This document shows positions 49,801 to 61,251 of a stretch of 64,000 nucleotides of DNA, in pieces. Position 1 is the stretch's first letter. Each line of letters begins with the position of its first letter. The DNA lies in NCBI RefSeq assembly GCF_037042905.1, contig NC_087262.1, positions 21,247,501 to 21,311,500 on the forward strand, in the 5' to 3' direction. This DNA is from Lytechinus pictus (taxonomy: Eukaryota > Echinodermata > Echinoidea > Temnopleuroida > Toxopneustidae). The translations under genes and the position numbers were made by a program. The notes beneath the pieces are model-generated. The model was not told the origin of the DNA, searched no databases, and worked only from the letters and a program-made list of their open reading frames with translations.

Positions 49801-52800
49801 TCTTCTGCATTATTGTGTTTGTTTAAATATTGATATAGGTTATTGGAAGATATTTAAGCGTGGGAATCCAAACAAAGTGAAAAAGTTGTTTGAAATGGAC
49901 AATAAAAGGTGAAAAATCAGAGAAGCAGATATGAAAGTTTCTACAAAATTGGATTATGAAAGATATTGAGTTGTAAAATTTACCAAAATATGCAATGATA
50001 TATCATCTTAATTGTAATTTCTTTATTATTTGAAGTATGAGATTATCCAAACATTGTTGTAAATTTTCACCCCTTTATATATTTTCAGACGATAGTGTCA
50101 TCAAGAATCCAGTGTTGGTTGAAAGGGCCAATCTTCTCAATGTTGCTAAGCTGTGTATCAAGACTTTGATAGAATCAGCAATGGAAGAGTCCACAACACT
50201 AGATGATATAACATAAAAAGAAAACTTTATAATTTGAAGTATTGGAAATATAAATCATTTCAAACTTCTTTTTTTTCTTTTTCAGATGACAGTGTTATCA
50301 AGAATCCAGTGTTGGTTGAAAGAGCCAATCTTCTCAACGTTGCTAAGTTGTGTATCAAGACTTTGATAGAATCAGCCATGGAGGAAGCTAGGATACTGGA
50401 TGATGATTATGTTCCTCTTCAACAATTCTTTGTCGTCATGGAGCATGTTATGAACCATGGGGTCAAAGGTCAGTGGTAATATGATTATATATAGTTGTGA
50501 CCTCATTTATCTGTGTGTTTACATGTTTACATTTACATGTGTGTTTTCTCTGCTTTGTAATTTCAATTGAGTTCGTTGGAATAAACTTCTTTGGTCTGGA
50601 CCATGATTTGGAGAGTTCTGGAGCATGCTTTTATTCTTATGTTTAGTTCTCTAGAATTTAAGGGGACCAGTTAATTTTGTGATCTTTCTGCAAGATATAC
50701 ATGGTTTATTACTATTTTAATGATTTTTTTAACAGTATTTTAAAAAAAGCCAAGAATAAAGATGAAAGAATAATTTGAAGTGTCTTAGAAATGTAACTTG
50801 CTGGTAAGCTACGAATGCTGCTATATCGAATCGTGTAATGCAGGCGAGACTGCCACTGGTATTCCACTTGTTTTGTGATTATATTAAACATGTTGATTTT
50901 GTATATGCAGTGAATTTGATTTTGATCTGATTTTCATACAATCAAACTACAATATTGTGGTTAATTGAAACATTTTCAGGTAAGAAGACATTCCTGGAGA
51001 AGAAACGTTCGTTCTGGAACGCTGTGGAGTCGTTGGAGAAATCCCTTCCAGACTTCTCAGAAATTATTGACAGTGTGAGGAATCTTCCTGGAATCAAGTA
51101 AGTTTCTTTTATCAGCTGTTCTACAAATTATCATTGGAGTGGTGATAGATTCATTGAAAAACCTATGCTATTCAATTCATTACCATTTTATCATTCACAG
51201 TGTAGAAATTTGTTTTGCTCACATTAAAAAAAAAAATGTGTTAACATCAATGATGTATGAATGACATAGATTACTTACATGTATATATAAATTTATGTTA
51301 TCATACAGAATGAAATAAAGACAGTGACAAACAAAATTATCCAGGATAATATTATCAATGAAAATATAGACTTGTAAATGATTAAGCGAAGATGATTGTC
51401 AGGTAGAAAAGAAGAAAAGAATATTGAGATGATGACCTGTAGGAGACTGAGCCTGTTTATATGCAGGCTGGGGTCTTTGGAAAATGCAAGTTATACATAT
51501 TCATTTTATAATAGCCAGTCTCTATTGTTGAACATCAAATTATGTTGATACATTTTTCATTATTTACACATTTTGAAGTATACCTGTATGTTCCTAATGT
51601 TAGCATCTACCTCAGAACTCATATTAAATTCACCGTGTAAAGTTCTCTATAATAATTCAAAATACTCATTTCTGTTTCACAATTGTTTCACAAATCAAAA
51701 TTTTAGACAATTAGCTCATCTGAAAGAGGAACCCTTGCAGGGTTAAGTAATCCATTGACTTAAAATTCATCAGTTATAATATTGATACAAGGATCACACT
51801 GTTCTAAAAGCTTATCCATGAGTTAATGACAGACTGACAAATTTATAGAAAAAGCTGAATTCATAGATTCTTTCTTTCAAATTGCTCAGGTATTATTTCA
51901 GATGTGAAACAGGCATAAGATGATACAGAAAGAGTTGCATTCAAACTAAAATTTTAAAAATCAATCACTAAGATCAAAATACACACTTCTGATTGGTTGA
52001 AGATCAAGTTGCAATTGATTTCCAGATTTGTGTTTGATTGCAACTCTTTGTGCAACTGGCCCCCAGAAGAGGGTTGATTCCGTCCAACTAATTACTCCAA
52101 TATTCATTAAAGTTTGATCAGACTGTAATTAGGAATGTGCATTTTCATGCCACCCATCATTAGAGCATCATCAATAACAACTCACTAGTGATATGATATT
52201 GCATTAGGGCATTCATCAAATCCCTATCAAGCTTGTTTTGACGATAATCAATTGGGAAATTACTCTTTAATTACTTTGAGAAAATGGGTCTTGACTTTTC
52301 CTTACTTCTAGAGTCAGGTCTTTATTAGTTCTTCAAGTTCTTCAAGCTACACTGACTGCCTCCTTCAATCCTGAAGATTCTTGCTGTATTGTAGTACCGG
52401 GGGGCGGCAGGTGCAATACACAGGGTGAACACCCTACTCTTTGACGAATAGTGCATTGGTTTTAACGCGCATAGGTTGTGACTCTCCTATACACAGGACC
52501 AACATTTGCGTCCTTTCCGATGGACGGAGTGTTTTCCAACTGCATTCACACCTGCACTGAATACAGTGGTGAGGCAAGCTAACACACAACGCTATAGCAT
52601 CAGATTTTTTGTTAGACGCGTTTCGGCATGAGCGGGACTCAAACCCCTCACGTTGAGATCTACAATCTTATCCGAAACATGCGCTCTAACCGACTGAGCT
52701 ACGCTGCCTCCGATTACAGGGGATTGAAGAAAGCTAGTAGTTCACTGCTTTTATTCACTCGCATATAAAAGCCTTCATGTTTAAAATGATTAAAGAAGAA

Positions 52801-55800
52801 TATTAATTGTTTGCTGTTAAAGTATATGTAGATGTACTTCACAGCTTTTTTTTTCTGTAAGTGTTTTCTCCTATATTCTCTTTTTGTTATTGTGTTTATG
52901 GAAATAATCATATTGAGAGTGTATATGTATAAGTTATGTTATTGCCTTAAATTTCTATGGTTGTTTAGCTGTTGACAATTTCATCATGGAAGATCCTTGT
53001 CTGTACTCTTTCATTATCAAAAGAAATCAAAGTCTCTGATTCAGCAGCATGTGAAATTGCTGAATATATATAACAGATTAATTGAAAAAAATGTATTTTA
53101 TGCTTTAAAAATGTGTTCTATTACTACATTTCCTTTCTTTATAAGAAAATAACAAATTAGAGTATCATTATAACCACAGATATAGAACCAAATGCTTTTT
53201 CATTATTGTTATTATTATATTGCATAAATAATCTTTTAAATTCATCAATGCATCACTATACATTCTGTTTTCCTTTTTTTTTCATTTACTAGAACTAGTT
53301 TAGGGAGAGGAAGAGCTTGGTTGAGACTGGCAATGATGCAGAAGAAATTAGCTGATTATTTCAAGGCACTCATTGAATCTAAACATTTATTAAGGTGAGT
53401 AAAACACAAAGGGAAAGGGCATACAGGGCTAGCACTGCAGATAAGCATTTACACATGAATTAAATGTAAAGTAATAACCAATTATTAAAGGTTATTGTAT
53501 GCATATTTTGTGTATAAAATGATTGACCAGTAACTGGGCCAAGAGTTTACTAGGTTTTTTTCTTCAAATTTTTAATTGTTTGAAAATGTTTGTTTTACTG
53601 GCCTTATGTTTTCATTAAATTCTCATTTAAATATAATGTATTAAAGTTGGCAGCCCTGCACTTGTTGATCTCATAATCAAGCAACTTCTTCATAGCATTC
53701 AATGAACTGTGAATGCATTTTGAATAGCAATTAGTTAAAAAAAAGTTGTGGTTCCTTGTATGAAGTCAGAATCTTTTTATTAGATATCTTCAAAACAAAA
53801 TATTTTTGTCAACCTTGCACTGAAATTATCTTGTCTTTATACAAAAAATGACATTCTTGTGTAATAATGTTAGTGGATGATGATGAAAGTCTTCTGAATC
53901 TTTCAGTGAATGGTACGAGCCCACAGCTTTAGTGATGGAAGAGGAAGCCATGGTCATCGCCGGTCTCCTTGTCGGTCTCAATGCAATCGACTGTAACTTC
54001 TGTCTAAAGGGCGATGACCTCGACTCCGCGCCATCTGTCATCGACTTCAGCATGTACTTTAAAGATGGCAACTACCTTGATAAACCTATGGAAGCATCGT
54101 CTGGATCCCCAACGTAAGATTACACATATGGGACAGTACTTGCAATAGCTTGAATTCATTTTACTTCACAATTGCATAAAAAAAGACATAAATGTATAAA
54201 TGCAATTACAAAATGTGACATAAACTGAACTGAACATAGCCAAAATTAAAAGGAATGGTGAAATGAACAAATAAATTGAATTACAAATTTTAATGCCTCT
54301 TATTTCTCTTTAATTGGAATAAAGTTCATACTGTAATGGAGTCTTCTCAAGATCACCAGCGGGAAATTGAACATATGGGACTGAAGCTGAAATATATGCA
54401 TATGGAAAGCCATGACACATTCTCTTTGATATTTTTTGCCTCATTTTCTCTTTGTTGACAAGAGAAAAAATAAGTTTCATGCTATTTCAGTGGTATCGTA
54501 GTTGAATAAAGGGCTTTTATTTGTAAGAAAATGCAATCAAATTCTAGTTGCATGTCTGGATAAAAATAAATATGTATGTGACTTATTAGAGTTGCCTTAA
54601 CATCAGATATTGTGCCTCATCGTGCAGTATATTTATATCTTCATGTATAATGCCCAGGGGCGGTATTCTGAGGTCATTTTATCTTTAAAATATTTTATTT
54701 TATCTCTTAAAATGAAATTGGTATTCTGAGATGACATTTTATCTCTCAGTTTATCTTGCGTATAAATTTTATCTTGCGTATCTATGATGATACGCAACAG
54801 AGCAGTGGCTGCGTAGACATACAATGTACCCATCGCGTATCTGGCCATTGCAATGCGGGTGATGTGCTTGCGCCCAAGTTACTTTGAAGAAAAAATAAAA
54901 TAAACTTGAAAGAGGGTAGGGGCTATTTTATCTCCGCGACGTTGATTTCGTCAATATTTCTAGGTGAATTAACTCCAAATAATCGCATGAATATTAAGAA
55001 AAATAATTATTCATTGAGAACAACACCTTAAAGTTATTCCTGTACAATCAGGAAGCATTTCATAAGACTTTTCTTGACTAATATTGTCTTTGAAATGATG
55101 CTTGAAAAGATGCGATATAGACCTCGAAAAGATGAGAGTATTGCCATTTTTGTTAAAAAGAAATCTCTGTAAAGACGCGCAAGCGTATAGTTCAAGCGTA
55201 TTGAAGTCAATAAATTGACGCAATCTCACTCCTTCGCCACACCTCCTGGCGGAATGGATTTCCATTGGTTGAGTGATATGAGAGAGCTATAAAAGCACGT
55301 TTCTAATTGGATATTGATTAAAAAATAGGTGTGTCTTACAGAGATAAAATTGTTCTCAGAATACCAATTCGGAGAGATTTTAAGGGTATTTTATCTCACT
55401 GATTTTAACGGAGATAAAATATTTTATTTTATCTGAGATAAAATGGATCTCAGAATACCACCCCTGTCTTGCGATTGATCCGATCAAGCACAACTATGGA
55501 AAGCCGTCAATGCCAACATCTAAAATACATGTTGTTTCAAAATATTTGATAGATATGATGTATATTCACGCTTTACTTGTTGTCTCAACAATTCAGCGTC
55601 CTCCTCTTTGTTTACAAAAGGACATTATGCAAAATTTCCCGTAGGAAAAATGATGTCATTGATGGATTTACATATAGTTGAGGTTGATTGGATCAATCAC
55701 AATTCTTTGTGAGACAGGACCCTAGATGTACTTCCAAGCCATGTGATTATATCTGTTTTTAAAACATAAAAGATTTTTTAAGAGTGTCCATTTTGTTTTT

Positions 55801-58800
55801 TCTCACATGCTCTCACATCATTTTACTCGGTTATTTCATGGGATGATTATTTACAGAGTGCCAACCAAGGTCAACCTTGCCACATTGCTTGATCAGAAGA
55901 ACTATCTTGAAGAGCACAATCGTCATCTGACCTCTCAGATATCAGGGCTTCATGCACGCATCAAGGCTTTAGAAGAAACTAATGCTAGTATGAAAGGAGA
56001 GGTAAGGTTTCCATTCAATGCAATTAGTTACACATGCACAATGATAGAAAAAGGTTTACCGAGCGACGTACAAACAACTTAAATGTGAAAAGTATGACAT
56101 TGCCTAAGTAGAAAAGTAAAAAAATGTTTAAAATGGGGGAAAATACACAGGAGTGATATCAAAATGGGTAGTGAGGGATATATACAAAAGAGAGTGTCCG
56201 AAGTATAAAAAATATATATGTATATATATATATATTATAAATAAATACATGATATGGGGAAAATATCATCCTTGGTTAGAAAACTTTTAACAGTAGTTTT
56301 ACAGCTCTGGCTTTGATCATATATGTAATAATTAAGAGAAAGGATAAGATGAATCAAATGGAAGGTTTGATTAAACTTTCTTTGTTAAGATAGTCACAGC
56401 ATATACCCATATTGCCTTTAAAAACTTGAACCTGAGAGTAAATTCTGATTCAACGTTATGGCCCGTATTCTGAACTCTGGTTTAAATTAAACCCTGGTTT
56501 AAAGTTGTGGTTTAACTATGGAGAGCCAATTGGGGCACAAATCATTAACAGTACATATCAAATTTATTAACTCCTTTGACATTCAAATTGTTCATAATTG
56601 TCTGGGAATGATAATTGAAGTATTTTGAAGTATTTCACTTCATTATGAAAGCAACAGGAAAGAAAATATTAAGCATAAGAGATGTACAATATAAACAGAC
56701 TATTTTATTGTTGGGCCCCCATGATTTTAGTACATAGTTGGACCATGGTCCAAGTTAAACCTGACTTCAGAATACGGGCCTATCTGTTTAATTCATATTT
56801 CTTGTCTTTGATCAGCTTGCTATGGCCAACAATAACATCCTTAGTATACAGGCAGATAATGATTTAATAAGAGCAGAGAACAATACCTTGAAACATCATA
56901 CAGAAAGAAAACTAGAGGTAAGTGCAGGGTGGGAAGGGGGGGGGGGGTCAACTGCCATCCATCTCCTGTGGCAAAGCTTTTTGTACAAATATCTCTGTCA
57001 TGTTTTTTACTGCTCACATGGAACTATTTCCTGGACCCCATACTACAACCCTTTATGGTGATCGTGTATTTTCTCTCCTTTCCCCTAAATTCTAAAGCTA
57101 TCTTTCCATGTTTATTCATGTGGCCTCCAATGTAAATTTATTCAAATCTCTTCTGTAGACTTATCATACAACCCTCTTTTTCATTATTCTGTATTTGTTT
57201 TCATTTGTTATTTCATTTGTCTAATTTCTCTTATTTGTTGTACATGTATGCTTTGAAATATTCATATTAACCATGAGTAATAAACAGATTAACATCACCC
57301 TACAAAGATAGTAAGGAATTGTTTGAGCAGTGTTTGTCCTGTTACAAATTACTCTGTATATGGAATGGTCTACACTATTTTTCGCTTCAAAGAGATCAAA
57401 AGCCAAAGGAAATACCTACAAGGAACAATTGTGGTATTGGAGTAGATATACTGGTAATCGTGTCAAGGTGCATCAAAGAACATTTTGTTCTTCTCCAAAT
57501 AGCAGTGATCATGCTGTTTACTCAGCGTTAACATATTTTCCTTTCTTTTCAGATGGTGAAAGCAGATATAGAAACAGAAAGAGAGACATATAATACTTCT
57601 AGACATGGTCTTAATGAGATGTACACAGAAGCAAAGCAAAGATTACAACAAGAAACACAAATGAGATTGGTGAGTCTGAGTCTATTTATTGGTGAAACTG
57701 CAGTATGTACTTGAAAGAATTTTTTTCCCCTTCTACAGGGTTCTTTATTTTCAAAAAGCATAATTACACTGTATAAACATTTACAATTTTTTCAGACAAT
57801 CAGTAAATAAACAAAGTATATACATAATTCCTAATACATAGACATATAGTCAAACAGACTTATTATACAATCAATAAGTTGTCACAGCCAAAGCAAATTT
57901 GGCAATAAAAATAAGAGATCTGATACATAATTCTAAAAAATAAACATTGGTAATAATTATGTTTGTTAAGGTGACAGATTGCCAGCCTGTTCAGAAAAAA
58001 TTCTGAAACGAAACCTTTTCTTTCTGAACTTATTTCCTTAAAAATTTGTTTCATATATATATTTTTCCATTTCATAATTATGTTTTAAATTGGACATAAT
58101 TGTGGTAAATAAAGTTAACTCTATTCTCAATTTGGCTAAATATATCTCTTTTCTTATGATCATTATGAGCATTATTATTTGTACCACAATCAATTTGTTT
58201 TCATTCGTTAATACGATCACCTCTCGAGTATTTTGAAATATCCATGATTCTATTCTCGACCATATTACATTAGAATGAGTACAAAGGCAAAATATATGCA
58301 TAATTGTTTCATCATTATCAATACAAAAAGTATATTTCATATTTGCTGAATTGATGGAACTCAATGAACTTATTTTCAGAAGTTCATTATTAAATTCTAA
58401 CATTTGAGCTATGACACTATAACCTAATTTACCATTACCCAAATGAAAACTGGACTATTCCATTTAAGCAAATTAGGAAAGATGGACAGGTTATTAAGTT
58501 GCCAAGTTCAGAAGTTGAAGATTATCAATTTTATTAAAAAAAATCACTAACCCATCTCCCCAAAAGAATGAATTAAAATTTTGATGATATAATTGAGTTG
58601 AATAAATAAATAAAAATGAATGAATAAATGAAAAATATTAAATTAAGATAAATAATAATGATAGAATGTATATTATTTGAATGAACAAAATGAACAATAC
58701 TTTAAAACCCCAATATAGATTTGTTAATGTTTTGCAGATTATGCTTTACATATTCTCTTTATGTTTCCTCAATAAACATTTTTTGTGCTCTGCTTGTACA

Positions 58801-59727
58801 ATGATATTGTGGCTGATTTAAACCTGAAAAGAGTGAAAAATGTTTGGTATTTTTTTTCACCTTGCTGTTGAATTCAAATTTATCTTTAACATCAAGAAAT
58901 TATTTTTTTCACATATTCTTTGTAGGATGTTGAACAGGAGCTTCAGCTTCAGATAAGCCTTAAGATGGAGATGGAGATGGCAATGAGACTACTAGAGAAA
59001 GATATCCATGAGAAACAGGATTCAATCATATCACTACGGAAACAGCTTGAAGATATTAAATCTATTAATATTGATCTCTATAAGAAGATTCAGGTAAGAA
59101 CAGTGTCATTATCATCAGCATAGTATCATCATCATCCCCATCATCATCTTCATCATCATCATCATCATCATCATCATAATTATATCTTCATCATTATCAT
59201 TATCACCCCCCATCATTGCCATTATTATTACCACAATAAATTAGCAAATATCTTATATGAGATCGTCTCTTTCAGACCACTCTTGATCTATTGTAACTTC
59301 TTTCATTTCATTTGACAATGAATTCAAAGTTTGAGAATGAATAGTCTATAAATTTACCAAAACTTAATACATGCTTTAAATTCATGACCACATATTCAGA
59401 TTAAAATGAGGGCAATTTTCCTCAAATATGTCTGACTTCCTAGACATATCTGGGACTATCTGAAATGATCTGTCTCTCTTTCATATGAAGTTTTATTTCT
59501 CTCAAAGGAGGAAAATGGAAGTCGGACGTAAAAATTAGTTGATTATTTTATGGAATCGCTCTTGAGTTTTCAAGTCATTTTCAAGTGATAGCCAAGCTAG
59601 ACTGGTTCACCGTCTGTTCTTTCCTCTAGGGCACTGAAGAGACAATGAAACACAAATCTGAACTTGTGGGAAGATTGGAAGAAAAGACCAATCAGATGGT
59701 GGAAACCATCAAACAGCTTGAGGAAAG
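43711..59727 (+). CDS. RUFY: RUFY-family protein (RUN and FYVE domain-containing), 5' part of gene, 10 coding exons
   Basis: Joined exons: 43711-43831, 50286-50468, 50980-51097, 53293-53394, 53907-54113, 55857-56001, 56816-56917, 57553-57669, 58926-59093, 59630-59727. They total 1361 nt (453 codons plus 2 nt), every junction is GT-AG and every phase matches. Residues 1-40 resemble the RUFY3 N-terminus ([15 protein letters not shown]). About 50-230 is the RUN domain, with family hallmarks [54 protein letters not shown] and [12 protein letters not shown]. About 245-454 is coiled coil ([34 protein letters not shown]) resembling RUFY2. Known family role: RUN domains bind small GTPases of the Rab/Rap/Arl type, and RUFY proteins act on endosomes, lysosome positioning and, for RUFY3, neuronal polarity. 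The FYVE zinc finger of long RUFY forms would lie beyond the right edge; a short RUFY3-like form is equally possible. An in-frame TGA at 43675 makes 43711 the first ATG. This looks like the single invertebrate orthologue of RUFY1/2/3. Confidence 0.96.
45606..46028. mobile_element. 423-bp palindromic MITE in RUFY intron 1
   Basis: Ends GCCCGAATTCACAAAGGTGG and CCACCTTTGTGAATTTGGGC. The arms stay complementary almost to the centre near 45805 (GAGTCCACTG / CAGTGGACTC). Confidence 0.9.
48080..48590. repeat. GAT/GGT microsatellite in RUFY intron 1
   Basis: Interspersed GATGATGAT and GGTGGTGGT tracts. Open frames here are repeat translations (poly-Met/Val or poly-His/Ile). Confidence 0.93.
49287..49598. 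mobile_element. CGTATTCTGAAGTC MITE, copy a
   Basis: Ends GGTCCGTATTCTGAAGTCGG and CTGACTTCAGAATACGGGCC. Copy b is at 56461-56780, in a different RUFY intron. Confidence 0.88.
50089..50213 (+). CDS. RUFY: Duplicate of RUFY coding exon 2 ending in an early stop (exon 2-prime)
   Basis: Preceded by a good acceptor (ATTTTCAG) and in the phase demanded by exon 1. Its first 34 codons translate identically to exon 2 ([20 protein letters not shown] onward to SAMEE), although nine nucleotides differ, all at synonymous positions. It then diverges to STTLDDIT and a TAA at 50214-50216, and no convincing donor follows. Spliced to exon 1 it would give an 82-residue protein lacking nearly the whole RUN domain, or an mRNA degraded by nonsense-mediated decay. 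It may be an alternative terminal or poison exon, or a recently dead tandem duplicate. The offset between copies is 197 bp. Confidence 0.7.
50286..50468 (+). CDS. RUFY: RUFY coding exon 2 (start of RUN domain)
   Basis: 183 nt, phase 1 in and phase 1 out. Acceptor TTTTTCAG, donor GTCAGT. Codes [20 protein letters not shown] and then [20 protein letters not shown], the first helices of the RUN domain. Confidence 0.95.
50980..51097 (+). CDS. RUFY: RUFY coding exon 3 (RUN domain)
   Basis: 118 nt, donor GTAAGT. Codes [20 protein letters not shown] and ends at NLPGIK. The NLPG[IL]K motif is conserved in vertebrate RUFYs (DLPGLKTP). Confidence 0.95.
51098..53292. other. RUFY intron 3 (2.2 kb)
   Basis: Holds a small inverted-repeat element (about 51925-52065: AGAGTTGCATTCAAAC and TTTGATTGCAACTCTTTG) and the SINE at 52400-52712. 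The rest is AT-rich and unassigned. Confidence 0.75.
52400..52712 (-). mobile_element. tRNA-derived SINE, well-preserved copy
   Basis: On the minus strand GGAGGCAGCGTAGCTCAGTC starts a tRNA-like head with an A box (TAGCTCAGTCGG) and a B box (GGTTTGAGTCCC), followed by GCCGAAACGCGTCTAAC and a body with CATCGGAAAGGACGCAAATG. The head recurs at 30760-30910. Antisense to RUFY in intron 3. Confidence 0.85.
53293..53394 (+). CDS. RUFY: RUFY coding exon 4 (RUN domain core)
   Basis: 102 nt, acceptor TTTACTAG, donor GTGAGT. Codes [20 protein letters not shown] and the following helix [13 protein letters not shown], the most conserved RUFY RUN segment. Confidence 0.96.
53907..54113 (+). CDS. RUFY: RUFY coding exon 5 (end of RUN domain)
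   Basis: 207 nt, acceptor CTTTCAG, donor GTAAGA. Codes [20 protein letters not shown] through [15 protein letters not shown] and a serine/proline-containing linker to the coiled coil. Confidence 0.96.
54655..55466. mobile_element. Inverted-repeat element with CAGGGGCGGTATTCTGAG ends
   Basis: Left end CAGGGGCGGTATTCTGAGGT, right end GATCTCAGAATACCACCCCTG (inverted). Subterminal TTTTATCTC repeats are also inverted. It lies in RUFY intron 5. No clear 8-bp flanking duplication; a second inverted element (TTGCGATTGATCCGATCA ... TTGGATCAATCACAATTC, 55468-55725) abuts it on the right. Confidence 0.8.
55857..56001 (+). CDS. RUFY: RUFY coding exon 6 (coiled coil)
   Basis: 145 nt, acceptor TTTACAG, donor GTAAGG, phase 0 out. 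Codes [20 protein letters not shown] and a continuing heptad-rich stretch. Matches the ILDQKNYVEELNRHLN segment of RUFY2/3. Confidence 0.95.
56461..56780. mobile_element. CGTATTCTGAAGTC MITE, copy b
   Basis: Ends GCCCGTATTCTGAACTCTGG and CTGACTTCAGAATACGGGCC. Its right end is 35 bp from the acceptor of RUFY exon 7. Confidence 0.88.
56816..56917 (+). CDS. RUFY: RUFY coding exon 7 (coiled coil)
   Basis: 102 nt, phase 0 to 0, acceptor GATCAG, donor GTAAGT. Codes [20 protein letters not shown] and on to ERKLE. It corresponds to the LAIAKNNIIKLQEENHQLR segment of RUFY2. Confidence 0.92.
57553..57669 (+). CDS. RUFY: RUFY coding exon 8 (coiled coil)
   Basis: 117 nt, phase 0 to 0, acceptor CTTTTCAG, donor GTGAGT. 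Codes [20 protein letters not shown] and then [19 protein letters not shown]. Matches RUFY2 around [20 protein letters not shown]. Confidence 0.94.
57760..58500 (-). pseudogene. LINE 3' fragment in RUFY intron 8
   Basis: The minus strand frame 58442-58038 ends a non-LTR retrotransposon ORF2: [20 protein letters not shown] then IWSRIESWI, the C.....ET..H.F..C.....W...E.WI zinc-knuckle-like C-terminus, then [15 protein letters not shown] and MEKYI. Upstream it is broken by stops. Downstream (57760-57860) is probably the element's 3' tail. Confidence 0.8.
58926..59093 (+). CDS. RUFY: RUFY coding exon 9 (coiled coil)
   Basis: 168 nt, phase 0 to 0, acceptor TTTGTAG, donor GTAAGA. Codes [20 protein letters not shown] and [20 protein letters not shown]; the LLEKD[IV].EKQD core is conserved in all RUFYs. 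Confidence 0.96.
59110..59215. repeat. CAT microsatellite in RUFY intron 9
   Basis: CATCAT array with CTT and CCC interruptions, starting about 20 bp after the exon 9 donor. Confidence 0.9.
59630..59727 (+). CDS. RUFY: RUFY coding exon 10 (coiled coil), last exon in window
   Basis: 98 nt, acceptor TTCCTCTAG, donor GTTAGT, phase 2 out. Codes [20 protein letters not shown] and [13 protein letters not shown]. The next exon is not in the remaining 4.3 kb, so the gene continues past the right edge. Confidence 0.94.
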
Positions 59728-59742
59728 GTTAGTCCTAACAGT

Positions 59743-60190
59743 AAATTTGGTTCCAGGACATTTGTTCCGGTGACAATTGCTCCGATCGAATATCTGCAGA
59801 TTAAGCCAAACGTAAAACCTAACATCCAAAGCTACATGTAAATAAACTCATTCCTGAAATTAACATTATTCTGAAAAAAAAATTATGAATATCCAAACTC
59901 TAACCCTGTACTCTGTGAGATATTAAGACCAGGGGGGTGTTTCACAAAGATTTCAATATGACTTTGAGTCGAACTTAAATGCTGATGCATACATGATATG
60001 CAACGCGCGATCTTATTGATTGATACACAATAGTGCGCGTCCTCATGGAACAATCTGACCAGTGCGGTCAAGCCTTTTATACCGCACACAACTAGGCATT
60101 TAAGTGCAACTCTAAGTCATACTTAAATCTTTGTGAAACACCCGCATGAGCAAATGTAGCAGGAGAATATGTTGTGTCACCGGTAAATTG
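59743..60190. mobile_element. Element with GGTGACAATTGCTCCG ends, interrupted by a MITE
   Basis: Left CCGGTGACAATTGCTCCG, right GTGTCACCGGTAAATTGTC. A second inverted-repeat element (59932-60144; GTGTTTCACAAAGATTT and AAATCTTTGTGAAACACC) is nested inside. A relative is at 21170-21390. Confidence 0.6.
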
Positions 60191-60771
60191 TCATTTGGTC
60201 TACACCTGCTTTGTCTACTTTCCCTTTGGTGTCATTCAACATGGTCCAATCCTAGGTCATCTACAACTAATTGGTCTACTAAGCTTTAATAGTTAGAATG
60301 AATCTATAAGTTGCAAATATAAATTTTCAATTTTTAGATGGAATTTTAACTTTGAATTCGTAATATATTGCAAAAATAGGATTCTTGCTGCACCCTCTGA
60401 TTATAACTCCAATCCCTGAAATATATTTCCTTACCACTGAACTCAATCTAATTGCACTTTGACTATTATAGGAGACATGGGATTAATTTTCAGGAGCAAT
60501 AACGAGTTTCAGGTTCCAAATTAATCATAAGTATTGTAAGTGATTGCCACTCAATTCTAAAGAAAGTATAGGCCTATTAATTTAGCCCATTTACCATTTT
60601 GTTTAATTTTGAGTCAAGCTTTACCCATTTTATCTGATATTCACTCGGTATAACACAACTAAATCTATATAATTAGATGAACAATTGGAAAATCGCATCT
60701 TGATTTAAAAGTGCTCAATGATAATGATAGGTAGATTATAAAGTGAAAAATAAACCATCCAGGCATTAGAC

Positions 60772-61251
60772 TTAAAGGGGAAGTTCACCCTGAAGAAAAC
60801 TTTGTTGTAAAAATAGCAGAAAAAATAATAAAAAATATTGGTGAAGGTTTGAGGAAAATCCGTTAAAGATTAAGAAAGTTATTAGAGTTCAAAGTTTTGT
60901 ATTTGTGACGTCATAAACGAGCAGCTGCCCCATATGTTATGTAATGTAAAATGCATGAATTTCAAATTTTGTATGGTTCCTGATGACTTAATTTTGTTTT
61001 CTATTCATGATCGGGTGTGAAATGATTTGTCTGTTGATATACAAAAGGTACAATGAAAACCATTTTCAATTTTCTGAGAAAATGACATTTCATTGATTTT
61101 TTACCATTCGCTATATAGGAATGCGGCTCGCATATGACCTCACAAATCAAGTACACTGTAATTGAAATTCTAATAACTTTTTAATACTTTGATGAATTTT
61201 TCTCAAACCTTCAGCAGTATTTTTTATTATTTTTTTCTACTATTTTTACAA
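60772..61251. mobile_element. TTAA/AAGGGG MITE, family 1 copy b
   Basis: Left end TTAAAGGGGAAGTTCACCCT. Arms AATATTGGTGAAGGTTTGAG and CTCAAACCTTCAGCAGTATT are inverted. Relative of 38840-39308. Confidence 0.83.

Larger units (their letters stand above)
43832..50088. other. RUFY intron 1 (6.3 kb)
   Basis: Contains GA-rich DNA at 44880-45125, two MITEs (45606-46028, 49287-49598), a GAT/GGT microsatellite (48080-48590) and unassigned sequence. 47040-47220 and 48780-49030 are less AT-rich; the latter holds an 81-codon minus frame with no recognisable domain. Confidence 0.8.
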
